This document shows, in pieces, positions 8,359-14,944 of a stretch of DNA of 32,272 nt (position 1 is the first letter of the stretch; the number at the start of each line of letters is the position of its first letter). The translations under genes and the position numbers were made by a program. The notes below the pieces were generated by a model. It did not search any database, was not told the DNA's origin, and saw only the letters and a program-made list of their open reading frames with translations. This DNA comes from Elusimicrobiota bacterium (GTDB taxonomy: Bacteria; Elusimicrobiota; Elusimicrobia; UBA1565; UBA9628): NCBI GenBank assembly GCA_023249645.1, contig JAHFCF010000025.1, positions 1 through 32,272 of the forward strand, given 5' to 3'.

Positions 8359-8448
8359 GGGCCCAAGCGTATGGGTCTTTGGGCCCTCCCGGTTGCAGGC
8401 AAAGGGCCTAGAGGACTAGGCCTTTTGCCGGGCTTTTTCTAGGACTTT
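8359..8448. promoter_or_regulatory. CTAG-rich double-hairpin element A between divergent exported genes
   Basis: Two strong inverted repeats lie side by side. GGGCCCAA (8359-8366) pairs with TTGGGCCC (8379-8386) across a 12-nt loop. GGCAAAGGGCCTAG (8398-8411) pairs with CTAGGCCTTTTGCC (8416-8429) across AGGA with one G-T position. A third CTAG-containing half, CTAGGACTTT, follows at 8439-8448. On the plus strand the second hairpin is followed by GGGCTTTTTCT, so it could terminate or attenuate transcription toward 8521. A closely similar sequence occurs at 30624-30678 and weaker ones at 20911-20955 and 762-776, always between divergent genes for exported proteins. Confidence 0.55.
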
Positions 8449-8520
8449 AGACCCATCCCGATGCGGTGCGATTTAAATATGATGGCTGACGGAATTAAAT
8501 TTAAGTCCTCGGAGGTTTCT

Positions 8521-9162
8521 ATGAAAGGGTCTGTGTGCTGGATGCTGATGCTTGCCGCCGTGCTGTCCTATGCGCGCATTGTCTGCGCGGATGAGCCGCC
8601 ATCCGCCATCCAAGCGGTAGGCGGTGCGGCGCTCAAAAAAGAAGTGGGAGTGCTTCAGAAGACGATGAACCAGGAGACTGCGCAACAGGATACTTCCATC
8701 GTTTCGCTGCCTGTGACGGACATGTCCGCCAGTCTGGGGCAATGTATCGATGCTGGGAAATTGTCTCCTGGCGGCACGAATGATGATCCCATCAACATCG
8801 TGATAACGAATAATGCCGACTACCAACGCTTCGTGGCCCAGGAGCACAGACTCACGGAACAAGGGACTTTGGAGGGGGGCCGCGTGCCTGCATGCCAAGG
8901 ATGGGAGCCTCCCGCCATCGACTTTGACCACTATGTCTTGGTTGGGGCGCGCAGGAGCACAGGCAGCTCGAGGTTTCTTGAAAGTTCACAAATGGCCTAT
9001 CGTGACATTGGGCATGGCAAAATCATTTATAAGGCCACACTCTCGGTCACATCATTCGAAGATATGAGTTGGGACCTGATCCTGAAGGTGGCACTTATCC
9101 CCCGGCCGCAGGTGGATGTGCCAATCGCCATAGCGGTCGAGTACGACATCCCGCCCTATTGA
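8521..9162 (+). CDS. Exported protein, possibly PrcB-like fold
   Basis: This is a 213-residue secreted protein. ATG 8521 has CGGAGG 6 nt upstream; upstream in-frame ATGs lack a ribosome site. The signal peptide MKGSVCWMLMLAAVLSYARI ends at VCA before DEPPS. The mature part contains INIVITNNADYQRFV, then PPAIDFDHYVLVGARRSTGS, then alternating strands. The order 'residue-Y-x-x-F/L', 'P-x-I-D-F-x-x-x-x-V-L-V-G' and a Gly-Ser turn resembles the PrcB C-terminal domain, found in exported beta-sandwich proteins. That is a weak match from memory. The stop overlaps the TTG start of the acetyltransferase gene by 4 nt. Confidence 0.6.
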   Translation: MKGSVCWMLMLAAVLSYARIVCADEPPSAIQAVGGAALKKEVGVLQKTMNQETAQQDTSIVSLPVTDMSASLGQCIDAGKLSPGGTNDDPINIVITNNADYQRFVAQEHRLTEQGTLEGGRVPACQGWEPPAIDFDHYVLVGARRSTGSSRFLESSQMAYRDIGHGKIIYKATLSVTSFEDMSWDLILKVALIPRPQVDVPIAIAVEYDIPPY

Positions 9163-9569
9163 GTTTTGTCTGGGAACGTCGGCCTTCTCTCCAAGTCCTT
9201 CAAGAGATCGCCGGCCTTTACCGCGCCGCGGGCTGGTGGGCGCCTGGGGACACGCCGGCCCGAATCAGGCGCATGGTCCAAGGCAGCCACTGTTTCCTCG
9301 TGGCGCGGGTCGACGGCCGCGCCATCGGCATGGCGCGGGCCGTGAGCGATCGCACCAATGACGCCTACATCCAGGATGTCTTCATCCTGCCGGAATATCG
9401 CGGACGAGGAATCGGCGCGGCCCTGGTCCGGTGCTTGAAGCGTCGCCTGCAGGCCGACGGCCTGAAGTGGATCGGGCTCATCGCGACAGGGAAGGCGCCG
9501 GCGCTTTACAGGCGCTTGGGCTTTGTCCCCATGGCGCGTCACACGCCCATGCTCCTGAGGCGCCCCTAG
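9159..9569 (+). CDS. GNAT-family N-acetyltransferase
   Basis: This 136-residue GNAT protein starts at TTG 9159, whose last bases overlap the previous TGA (TTGA). The longer in-frame start at 9069 lies inside the preceding gene and precedes the domain. IAGLYRAAGWW (about 14-24) is helix 1; ARVDGRAIGMARAVSD and DAYIQDVFILPEYRGRGIG (66-84) give strands 4-5 and the acetyl-CoA pyrophosphate loop (R/Q-x-x-G-x-G/A form RGRGIG). APALYRRLGFVPM is the typical C-terminal strand. The target amine is unknown. Co-translation with the DUF2156 protein downstream (1-nt overlap) suggests a shared context, perhaps peptide or lipid aminoacylation, but this is speculative. Confidence 0.8.
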   Translation: MSFVWERRPSLQVLQEIAGLYRAAGWWAPGDTPARIRRMVQGSHCFLVARVDGRAIGMARAVSDRTNDAYIQDVFILPEYRGRGIGAALVRCLKRRLQADGLKWIGLIATGKAPALYRRLGFVPMARHTPMLLRRP

Positions 9570-10474
9570 TGGAGTTCGAGCTCCTTCAACCCAAGCATTA
9601 CTCCAAGCTGAAGCCTTTTTTTGCCGGCCAACAGCAGGCGCTGTCCATTTATTCCCTCCCTTCGCTGATCGTCTGGAGCCAGTGCATCGTGGACACGCTC
9701 TTTGCCGTGGAAGGCGATGCCGTCCTCTTCGCCGAAAGGCGCATGGACGATCCGGACCGTAAACATCTGCTCCTGCCGCTTTCGCCGGCGGGCCTGAAGT
9801 CTCCCCAGTGGCTGCGCGATGCCGCTGTCGCGGCGGGGTATCGCGAGTACCAGTATGTGCCGCAGTCCTATCTGGAGGGCGTCGGTCGGGCGGAGATCGA
9901 GAAGTTTTTTGTCGTTCAGGAACAGCCGGAATTCGAGGACTACGTGTACCGCAGTTCTGATCTGGCGGGACTGGCGGGCCGGCACTATGCCAAGAAGAGG
10001 AATCTCATCCGGCAATTCGAGCGGGACTATCTCAGTCCGGGGCGGGTGCAGGTGCAGCCCATCACCACGGCCAATGCCGCCGAGTGTCTGGCCTGCCTGG
10101 ATGGCTGGCGCACCGAGAGGGGCAAGGACTGGACCGATGTGCTCGAGTGCGAGCGGCGGGCCATCGAGGCGGCTTTGAAGAATCTGGAGGCCTTGGAACT
10201 GCAGGGCTTGGCGGTGATTCTGGATGGGAAGGTCCAGGGCTTTGGCATCGGATCCTGGCTCAAGCCAGACACCTGGGTTTTGAATTTCGAGAAAGCCACG
10301 GACCGGTTCAAGGGGCTCTACCAATTCCTGGACCAATCCTGCGTCCAAAGGCTGTTTCCTGGAGTTCCTTTCCTTAATAAGGAGTCCGACCTGGGCGATC
10401 CGGGCTTGGCTAAGGCCAAGCAGTCCTATTTCCCTGTCGCGCGGGTCAAGTCCTACAAGCTGGGCTTGCGTTAA
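9569..10474 (+). CDS. DUF2156 protein (phosphatidylglycerol lysyltransferase C-terminal-like)
   Basis: This 301-residue protein starts at GTG 9569, overlapping the previous TAG by one base. ALSIYSLPSLIVW near the N-terminus, the central DLAGLAGRHYAKKRNLIRQF (about 129-148) and the later ALELQGLAVILDGKVQGFGIG, NFEKATDRFKGLYQFLDQS and FLNKESDLGDPGLAKAKQSY segments are the recognisable blocks of the DUF2156 family. That family has a double GNAT fold related to MprF and Fem transferases. Members without a membrane domain have poorly known substrates; aminoacyl transfer from aminoacyl-tRNA is a possibility. The stop codon lies inside the left terminal repeat of the element at 10470-10735. No promoter of its own is visible. 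Confidence 0.8.
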   Translation: MEFELLQPKHYSKLKPFFAGQQQALSIYSLPSLIVWSQCIVDTLFAVEGDAVLFAERRMDDPDRKHLLLPLSPAGLKSPQWLRDAAVAAGYREYQYVPQSYLEGVGRAEIEKFFVVQEQPEFEDYVYRSSDLAGLAGRHYAKKRNLIRQFERDYLSPGRVQVQPITTANAAECLACLDGWRTERGKDWTDVLECERRAIEAALKNLEALELQGLAVILDGKVQGFGIGSWLKPDTWVLNFEKATDRFKGLYQFLDQSCVQRLFPGVPFLNKESDLGDPGLAKAKQSYFPVARVKSYKLGLR

Positions 10475-10735
10475 CCGCAATGCCAGTCACTTAAGCAAGA
10501 TTTTCGTTGTTGCGCGCATAGCCACTCATCTTGGGTTTTGGAAACATGGCGACTTTGCGAATAGATTCCGTTGGAAATTTATGTATTTTTTAAAACTTTA
10601 CTTTCAGCGCTGACAGTAAAAACAAAAAAATGCTTATACAACAATCATAATTCGACAAGTAGGTCGCCATCCATCCGGATTTTTCAAGTTTGATTACAGG
10701 AATAATTTCCTTCAGTGACTGGCATTGGCGTTAAC
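10470..10735. mobile_element. 266-bp MITE-like element with 26-bp terminal inverted repeats
   Basis: Positions 10470-10495 (GTTAACCGCAATGCCAGTCA and on) and the reverse complement of 10710-10735 match at 23 of 26 positions, including an uninterrupted 13-bp block AATGCCAGTCACT. The interior is AT-rich, unlike the surrounding genes, and has no open frame of note. It contains further nested inverted segments: ATGGCGAC near 10543 against GTCGCCAT near 10665, and a 24-bp near-palindrome centred on CAGCGCTG near 10610. It can therefore fold back on itself. Size, composition and lack of coding capacity suit a miniature inverted-repeat transposable element. No clear target-site duplication is visible, and the left end supplies the stop codon of the preceding gene. 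Confidence 0.6.
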
Positions 10736-10769
10736 TGGATGTTTTCAAAAAAATGACACCTATTTCTAG

Positions 10770-10826
10770 ATAAGTATTTTTTTAGAATACCGCCACCGTG
10801 GCGGTAAAACAATAAAAAATACTTAT
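10770..10826. terminator. 57-bp palindrome, possible bidirectional terminator
   Basis: The outer arms ATAAGTATTTTTT (10770-10782) and AAAAAATACTTAT (10814-10826) are perfect inverted repeats. Inside them TACCGCCAC (10788-10796) and GTGGCGGTA (10798-10806) are a second perfect pair with one central base. The palindrome sits between two convergent genes (ends at 10474 and 10882), where a bidirectional terminator is expected. A GC stem flanked by A/T tracts suits this. However, the T-tracts are part of the outer arms, not directly after the stem, so a cruciform or a mobile-element remnant is also possible. The rest of 10736-10881 is AT-rich sequence with nothing else recognisable. Confidence 0.5.
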
Positions 10827-10881
10827 TAAATATAGACTTTTTTATTATCAAGTCACCACTTGGGAACTTTCCTTGGTTGGA

Positions 10882-12165
10882 TTAAATTGAGGCGTCCGGC
10901 TCAAAACGCAGGAGGCAGGTTTCTCTCTTGCCTTTTCTTAAGAGGAGCCAGCGGTCGAAGATCAGGTCCGCCGCAGTGATCTTGCAGTCCGCGGTCGCTT
11001 TGCGGTTGTTGATATACAGTCCTCCCTGCTCGACGACCCGGCGCGCCTCATTACGGCTCTTGGCCAAGCCTGCGGAGATTAGGGCATCCGCCAGGGCCAG
11101 GCCTTGGGTCAATGTGGCGGCCGGCAGGGTCTTGGTCGGGGCGTCCGCGAAGACCTCGCAGAAAACCGGCTCCGGGATGGAGCGGATCTCTTCGCTGAAG
11201 ATGACCTCCGAGGCTTTGGCCGCAGCTCCGGCAGCATCCTGGCCGTGTACCAGGGCCGTGATTCCCCGGGCCAGGGTCTTTTGCGCCAGACGCTGTTCCG
11301 GTTCTTTGGCTGTTGATTCTTCGAGGCGCGTGATCTCTTCACGGCTTAAGAAGGTAAATATTTTGAGGTAGGCCACGACATCGGCATCCTTGGTGTTGAC
11401 GAAGTATTGGTAGAACTTATACGGCGTGGTCAGCGCCGCGTCGAGCCAGATCTTCTCGCCCGCCGCGCTCTTGCCGACCTTCTCTCCCGCCGCCGTGGTC
11501 AAGAGAGGGAAGGTCAAGCCGAACGCTTCCTTGCCGCGCAGCTTGCGGATGAGGTCGATGCCGAGAGTGATGTTTCCCCATTGGTCGTTGCCGCCCACCT
11601 GCAGGACGCAGCCGCGTTCATCGAAGAGGTGGAGGAAGTCATGGGCCTGCAGGAGCATGTAGGAGAATTCCGTGTAGGAGAGGGACTGCTCGCGCTCCAG
11701 ACGGCTCTTGGCGGAGTCTTTTTCGAGCATGTCCTTGACCGTGAGGTGCTTTCCCGTCTCGCGCAGAAAATCGAGGTAGGAGAACTTCGCGGTCCAGTCG
11801 ATGTTGTTGACCACGACGGCGGCATTGTCCCCGTCGAAGGAGAAGAAGCGCTCCATCTGGCTGCGGATATGCCCGAGGTTCTCGCGCACCATCTCGGGCG
11901 TGAGAAGCTGACGCTCCTCGCCTTTGCCGCTGGGATCTCCGATCATGCCCGTGGCGCCGCCCATCAGCAGGATGGGCGTGTGCCCGGCCTTCTGGAGATG
12001 GCGCAGGGCCAGCAGGGGGACCAGGTTGCCGACTTGGAGGCTGCGCGCCGTCGGATCGAAGCCCGAGTAGCACGTGACGCGCTGATGAGAGAGGAGAGAC
12101 TCGATGTTGGGGCTGGTCCTCTGCTTGATGAACCCCCGCCACTCCAGTTCCTTGTAGATGGACAT
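10882..12165 (-). CDS. tyrS: Tyrosyl-tRNA synthetase
   Basis: This 427-residue class I synthetase charges tRNA-Tyr. GFDPTARSLQVGNLVPL (35-51) is the region of the first class I signature, and LQVGGNDQWGNITLG (188-202) is the tyrosine-binding block. GEKVGKSAAGEKIWLD (227-242) holds the KMSKS-equivalent KVGKS. The C-terminal 70 residues, including SRNEARRVVEQGGLYINNRK, form the S4 RNA-binding domain, so length and order are normal. The first His of the HIGH motif is Gln (Q44) and the second is Asn (N47): LQVGNL where E. coli has LHLGHL. Asn at the second position is common, but Gln at the first is unusual. The gene starts 6 nt after the Pal-like gene and has no ribosome site of its own. Confidence 0.93.
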   Translation of the reverse strand: MSIYKELEWRGFIKQRTSPNIESLLSHQRVTCYSGFDPTARSLQVGNLVPLLALRHLQKAGHTPILLMGGATGMIGDPSGKGEERQLLTPEMVRENLGHIRSQMERFFSFDGDNAAVVVNNIDWTAKFSYLDFLRETGKHLTVKDMLEKDSAKSRLEREQSLSYTEFSYMLLQAHDFLHLFDERGCVLQVGGNDQWGNITLGIDLIRKLRGKEAFGLTFPLLTTAAGEKVGKSAAGEKIWLDAALTTPYKFYQYFVNTKDADVVAYLKIFTFLSREEITRLEESTAKEPEQRLAQKTLARGITALVHGQDAAGAAAKASEVIFSEEIRSIPEPVFCEVFADAPTKTLPAATLTQGLALADALISAGLAKSRNEARRVVEQGGLYINNRKATADCKITAADLIFDRWLLLRKGKRETCLLRFEPDASI

Positions 12166-12171
12166 GGCGGC

Positions 12172-13134
12172 TCAGGACGCTGGATGGATGATCAAGACGA
12201 TGCGGCGGTTGGCTTGGCGGCCCTCGGGGGTGTCGTTGCCCTTGAGCGGCCTGAATTCTCCCAAACCCACGGGGGAAAGATGGCGCGGATCGATGCCGGC
12301 GTGCTCATGCAGGTAGTGGGCGACGGCCGCGGCCTGGGCCGCTGAAAGCTCCCAGTGGCTGGCGAATCCGCCGAAGAGCTCCCAGGAGATGGAGGCATTG
12401 TCGGAATGGCCTTCGATGCGGATGGCGCGCGGCCCCAGGGCTTGCAGAACGCGGCCGAGCCGGTCCAAGGTCGCCACGCCGGCGTCGGTCAGCTTGGCCT
12501 GTTGGGGCTTGAAGAGGAGGGATTGCTGCAGGATGACGGTGACGGCGTCCGCATCCTGGTCGACCTTGGCGGTGCCGGCCTTGAGCTCCTCTAAGAGGCC
12601 ATCGGCCACGGTGCCCATGTCTTCATGGGCTTTGGCCTCCGCCTGGTCCTGATTGTTTTTGGCCTTGGCCTGGGCGGCCGCTTGGGCCGCGGCAGCGGCT
12701 GAGAGCGCCTCATACTTGGGCTTGAGCTCTGCGAGGGCTCTCTCTCGTTTGGCCTGCAGGCGGTCGGCTGAGATCTTTTCCTTTTGGAGGGCATCCAGGC
12801 GTCGGGAGAGATCGTCTTTCTCAGCCACGATCTCCTTGACCTTGCCGGAGAGTTCTCCCTCCATGGTCGAGGCAAGTTCCTTATTGGATTTGGCGAGGGA
12901 CTCGGAACGGTCCTGCTCGGCATGGAGCTTACCTTCCAGGTCCGAGATCTGGCCTTTGAGTTCCTTGATCTGGGCGTTGAGGGAGGAGACCGTGGCTTCG
13001 CTCTCCTTGAATTGGGACAGGAGCGCTTTGGAGCGGGCCTCGCAGCTCGCGAGTTCAGCCTGCTGGCGTTTGATGGTGCCGGAGGCGCAGCCAGCCAAGG
13101 AGACGGCGCCCAGGACGAAAAAGAGTTTATTCAT
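12172..13134 (-). CDS. Pal/OmpA-family lipoprotein with coiled coil
   Basis: From ATG 13134 the product is 320 residues. MNKLFFVLGAVSLAGCASG carries a lipobox (SLAGC, lipidated Cys at 16), so it is anchored in the outer membrane. Residues 20-180 are a long Glu/Lys/Ala coiled coil (for example QIKELKGQISDLEGKLHAEQ). The last 120 residues are an OmpA-like peptidoglycan-binding domain: AIRIEGHSDNAS, LSAAQAAAVAHYL, then LSPVGLGEFRPLKGN and GRQANRRIVL. It probably links the outer membrane to peptidoglycan. The start was chosen because a promoter at 13142-13170 predicts a transcription start at this ATG; ATG 13143 is the alternative. TyrRS follows 6 nt downstream. Confidence 0.85.
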   Translation of the reverse strand: MNKLFFVLGAVSLAGCASGTIKRQQAELASCEARSKALLSQFKESEATVSSLNAQIKELKGQISDLEGKLHAEQDRSESLAKSNKELASTMEGELSGKVKEIVAEKDDLSRRLDALQKEKISADRLQAKRERALAELKPKYEALSAAAAAQAAAQAKAKNNQDQAEAKAHEDMGTVADGLLEELKAGTAKVDQDADAVTVILQQSLLFKPQQAKLTDAGVATLDRLGRVLQALGPRAIRIEGHSDNASISWELFGGFASHWELSAAQAAAVAHYLHEHAGIDPRHLSPVGLGEFRPLKGNDTPEGRQANRRIVLIIHPAS

Positions 13135-13141
13135 CAAGCGC

Positions 13142-13170
13142 ATTCTATGAAACAAAGGGTCAGCGTTCAA
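13142..13170 (-). promoter_or_regulatory. Promoter of the Pal-like gene, overlapping the end of topA
   Basis: On the minus strand TTGAAC (13165-13170), a 17-bp spacer and TAGAAT (13142-13147) form a good sigma70-type promoter. The -10 box ends 7 nt before ATG 13134, so transcription should begin at the start codon itself. No Shine-Dalgarno sequence is present. The -35 box lies within the last codons of topA. Confidence 0.6.
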
Positions 13171-14944
13171 CACGTGCAGAAAACGAAGTTGCGCTAGGCA
13201 ACGGCTTAAGGGGATTGCCGCGCAGGCCCGCGCGCTGGGCCAGGGCCAGGATCGCGAAGCTAGCCTCGGTCACGACCTTCTCCCAATCCGCCTCGCCGCG
13301 CGCGATGCGGTCCAAGTCGTCTTCGAGCCGCGCGGTGTAGTTGATGTCGATGAAATTCCCCGTGAAATTGCGCACCAGAAAATCAGTGACTGAGAGGCCC
13401 AAGTCTGTGGCATGCAGCTTGCGCTTCTTTTCTTCCACATAGCCGCGCTCCAAGATCGTGCGCAGGATGTTGGCATAGGTGGACGGTCGGCCGATGCCGT
13501 CTTTCTCCAGCTTCTTGATGAGGGACGCCTGTGTGAAGCGCGGGGGAGGCTTGGTCGAACGCTTCTGAGCGGCCATGTCCAAGATCAGTAAGGTGTCCCC
13601 AGAATTAATGAGCGGCAGTTCTGCCTCTTCCTCTTCATCCTTCCCTTTAGACTTGGCTTCCTCGGTCGCGTCCTCGCCCGCAAGTTTGCGCCAACCGTCG
13701 AAGAGCGTCACCTTGCCCTTGGCTTCAAACACAGCCATAGCAACCACAGTACCGTCCGGGGTTTTATGGCCTTCCGGAGCGCAAGCTACCTGAAGGGTCG
13801 TGATCTGGTCGCGGCCAGACGCCATTTGACAGGCGATGAAGCGCTGCCAGATGAGCCGGTAGAGTTTTCCTTCGTCTCCTGTCCCTAAAGCGTCTGCCCC
13901 GGATTCTGGGTGCGTGGGCCGGATGGCCTCGTGCGCCTCCTGGGCATTGGCCGACTTGGTGGCGTGGATGATGGGGTCTTTGGGTAGATATTCTGGATGG
14001 AATTCTTTGCTGATGAGCTTTCGCGCCTCGGCGATGGCCTCGGGGGCGAGGGCTGTTGAGTCCGTGCGGTGGTAGGTGATGTTGCCTTCCTCAAAAAGAT
14101 GCTGCAGGAGCTTCATGGTGACTTCCGGGTTGAAGCCCAGGCGCACGGAGGCGGCCTGCTGGACCGTCGCGGTGGAGAAGGGCGGCGGGGCGTTGCGGGA
14201 GGATTCCCGGCGATCGCACGAGATCGTTTTGAATTCCTGTTTCTTGCACCACTCCACCATCTTCTCAGCGATGGCCGCATTCTTAAGGCGTTGTTCCAAG
14301 GGTTTTCCCTGCCATTCGATGAGTCTGGCCTCGAAAGGCGGCGGAGTGCCGGGCTTCTCGAGTTTGGCTGAGAGGATGAAATAATCGATGTTCTTGAATC
14401 TGCCGATCTCTTTTTCGCGTTCAGCCACCAGGCGCAGGGCGACTGACTGAACGCGGCCGGCGCTCTTGGCCGCCTTGCCCACAGTCCGGAGGGTGGGGCT
14501 GACCAGCCAGCCTACCACGCGGTCCAGGACCCGGCGCGCCTGCTGGGCATTGACCAGACGCATGTCCATGTCCCGCGGTGCGGCCATGGCCTTTTTCACT
14601 TCGGATTCGGTGATGGCGTGGAACACCACGCGCTTGTAGGCGCGTTCGCCCAAAAGCTGGCTCACATGCCAGGCGATGGCCTCGCCTTCTCGGTCAGGGT
14701 CCGTCGCGAGGAGGACCTCATCGGCCTTCTGGGCCAGATGGGCGAGTTCGCTGACAGCTCGGGTGGAGCGCTCGATGGTGGCGTAGGTCGGTAGGACTTT
14801 GCCGTCGGTGAACGCCACGGCCAGGTCGCCCTTGGCGGGCAAGTCGCGCACATGGCCGAAGGAAGCGGCCACCTGGAAGCCGGAGCCCAGAAAGCCGCGG
14901 ATCTTCTTGATCTTGTTGGGAGACTCGACGATGAGGAGTTTCAT
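13160..14944 (-). CDS. topA: DNA topoisomerase I (type IA), short form
   Basis: This 594-residue type IA topoisomerase relaxes negative supercoils. The TOPRIM domain shows LIVESPNKIKKI (Glu7) and LATDPDREGEAIAWH (79-93). The strand-passage tyrosine is Y291 in NITYHRTDSTAL, where most TopA proteins read YMRTDS. SAGRVQSVALRLVAERE and the GRPSTYANILRTILERGYV block later confirm the core. The protein stops about 30 residues after the core, so the C-terminal zinc-ribbon domains of longer TopA proteins are missing. It also has an acidic insert (KGKDEEEEAELP). ATG 14944 overlaps the stop of the upstream hydrolase gene by 4 nt; the longer in-frame extension inside that gene is rejected. Confidence 0.9.
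   Translation of the reverse strand: MKLLIVESPNKIKKIRGFLGSGFQVAASFGHVRDLPAKGDLAVAFTDGKVLPTYATIERSTRAVSELAHLAQKADEVLLATDPDREGEAIAWHVSQLLGERAYKRVVFHAITESEVKKAMAAPRDMDMRLVNAQQARRVLDRVVGWLVSPTLRTVGKAAKSAGRVQSVALRLVAEREKEIGRFKNIDYFILSAKLEKPGTPPPFEARLIEWQGKPLEQRLKNAAIAEKMVEWCKKQEFKTISCDRRESSRNAPPPFSTATVQQAASVRLGFNPEVTMKLLQHLFEEGNITYHRTDSTALAPEAIAEARKLISKEFHPEYLPKDPIIHATKSANAQEAHEAIRPTHPESGADALGTGDEGKLYRLIWQRFIACQMASGRDQITTLQVACAPEGHKTPDGTVVAMAVFEAKGKVTLFDGWRKLAGEDATEEAKSKGKDEEEEAELPLINSGDTLLILDMAAQKRSTKPPPRFTQASLIKKLEKDGIGRPSTYANILRTILERGYVEEKKRKLHATDLGLSVTDFLVRNFTGNFIDINYTARLEDDLDRIARGEADWEKVVTEASFAILALAQRAGLRGNPLKPLPSATSFSARVER

Noticed and set aside
8359-8448. A known riboswitch (for example cyclic-di-GMP or cobalamin class)
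   Set aside because: I could not fit any riboswitch consensus I know, and the related copy at 30624-30678 lies upstream of a promoter, outside that transcript.
10470-10881. tRNA, CRISPR array or small protein gene in the AT-rich gap
   Set aside because: There is no cloverleaf, no regularly spaced direct repeats, and no frame with a ribosome site; inverted repeats explain the structure better.
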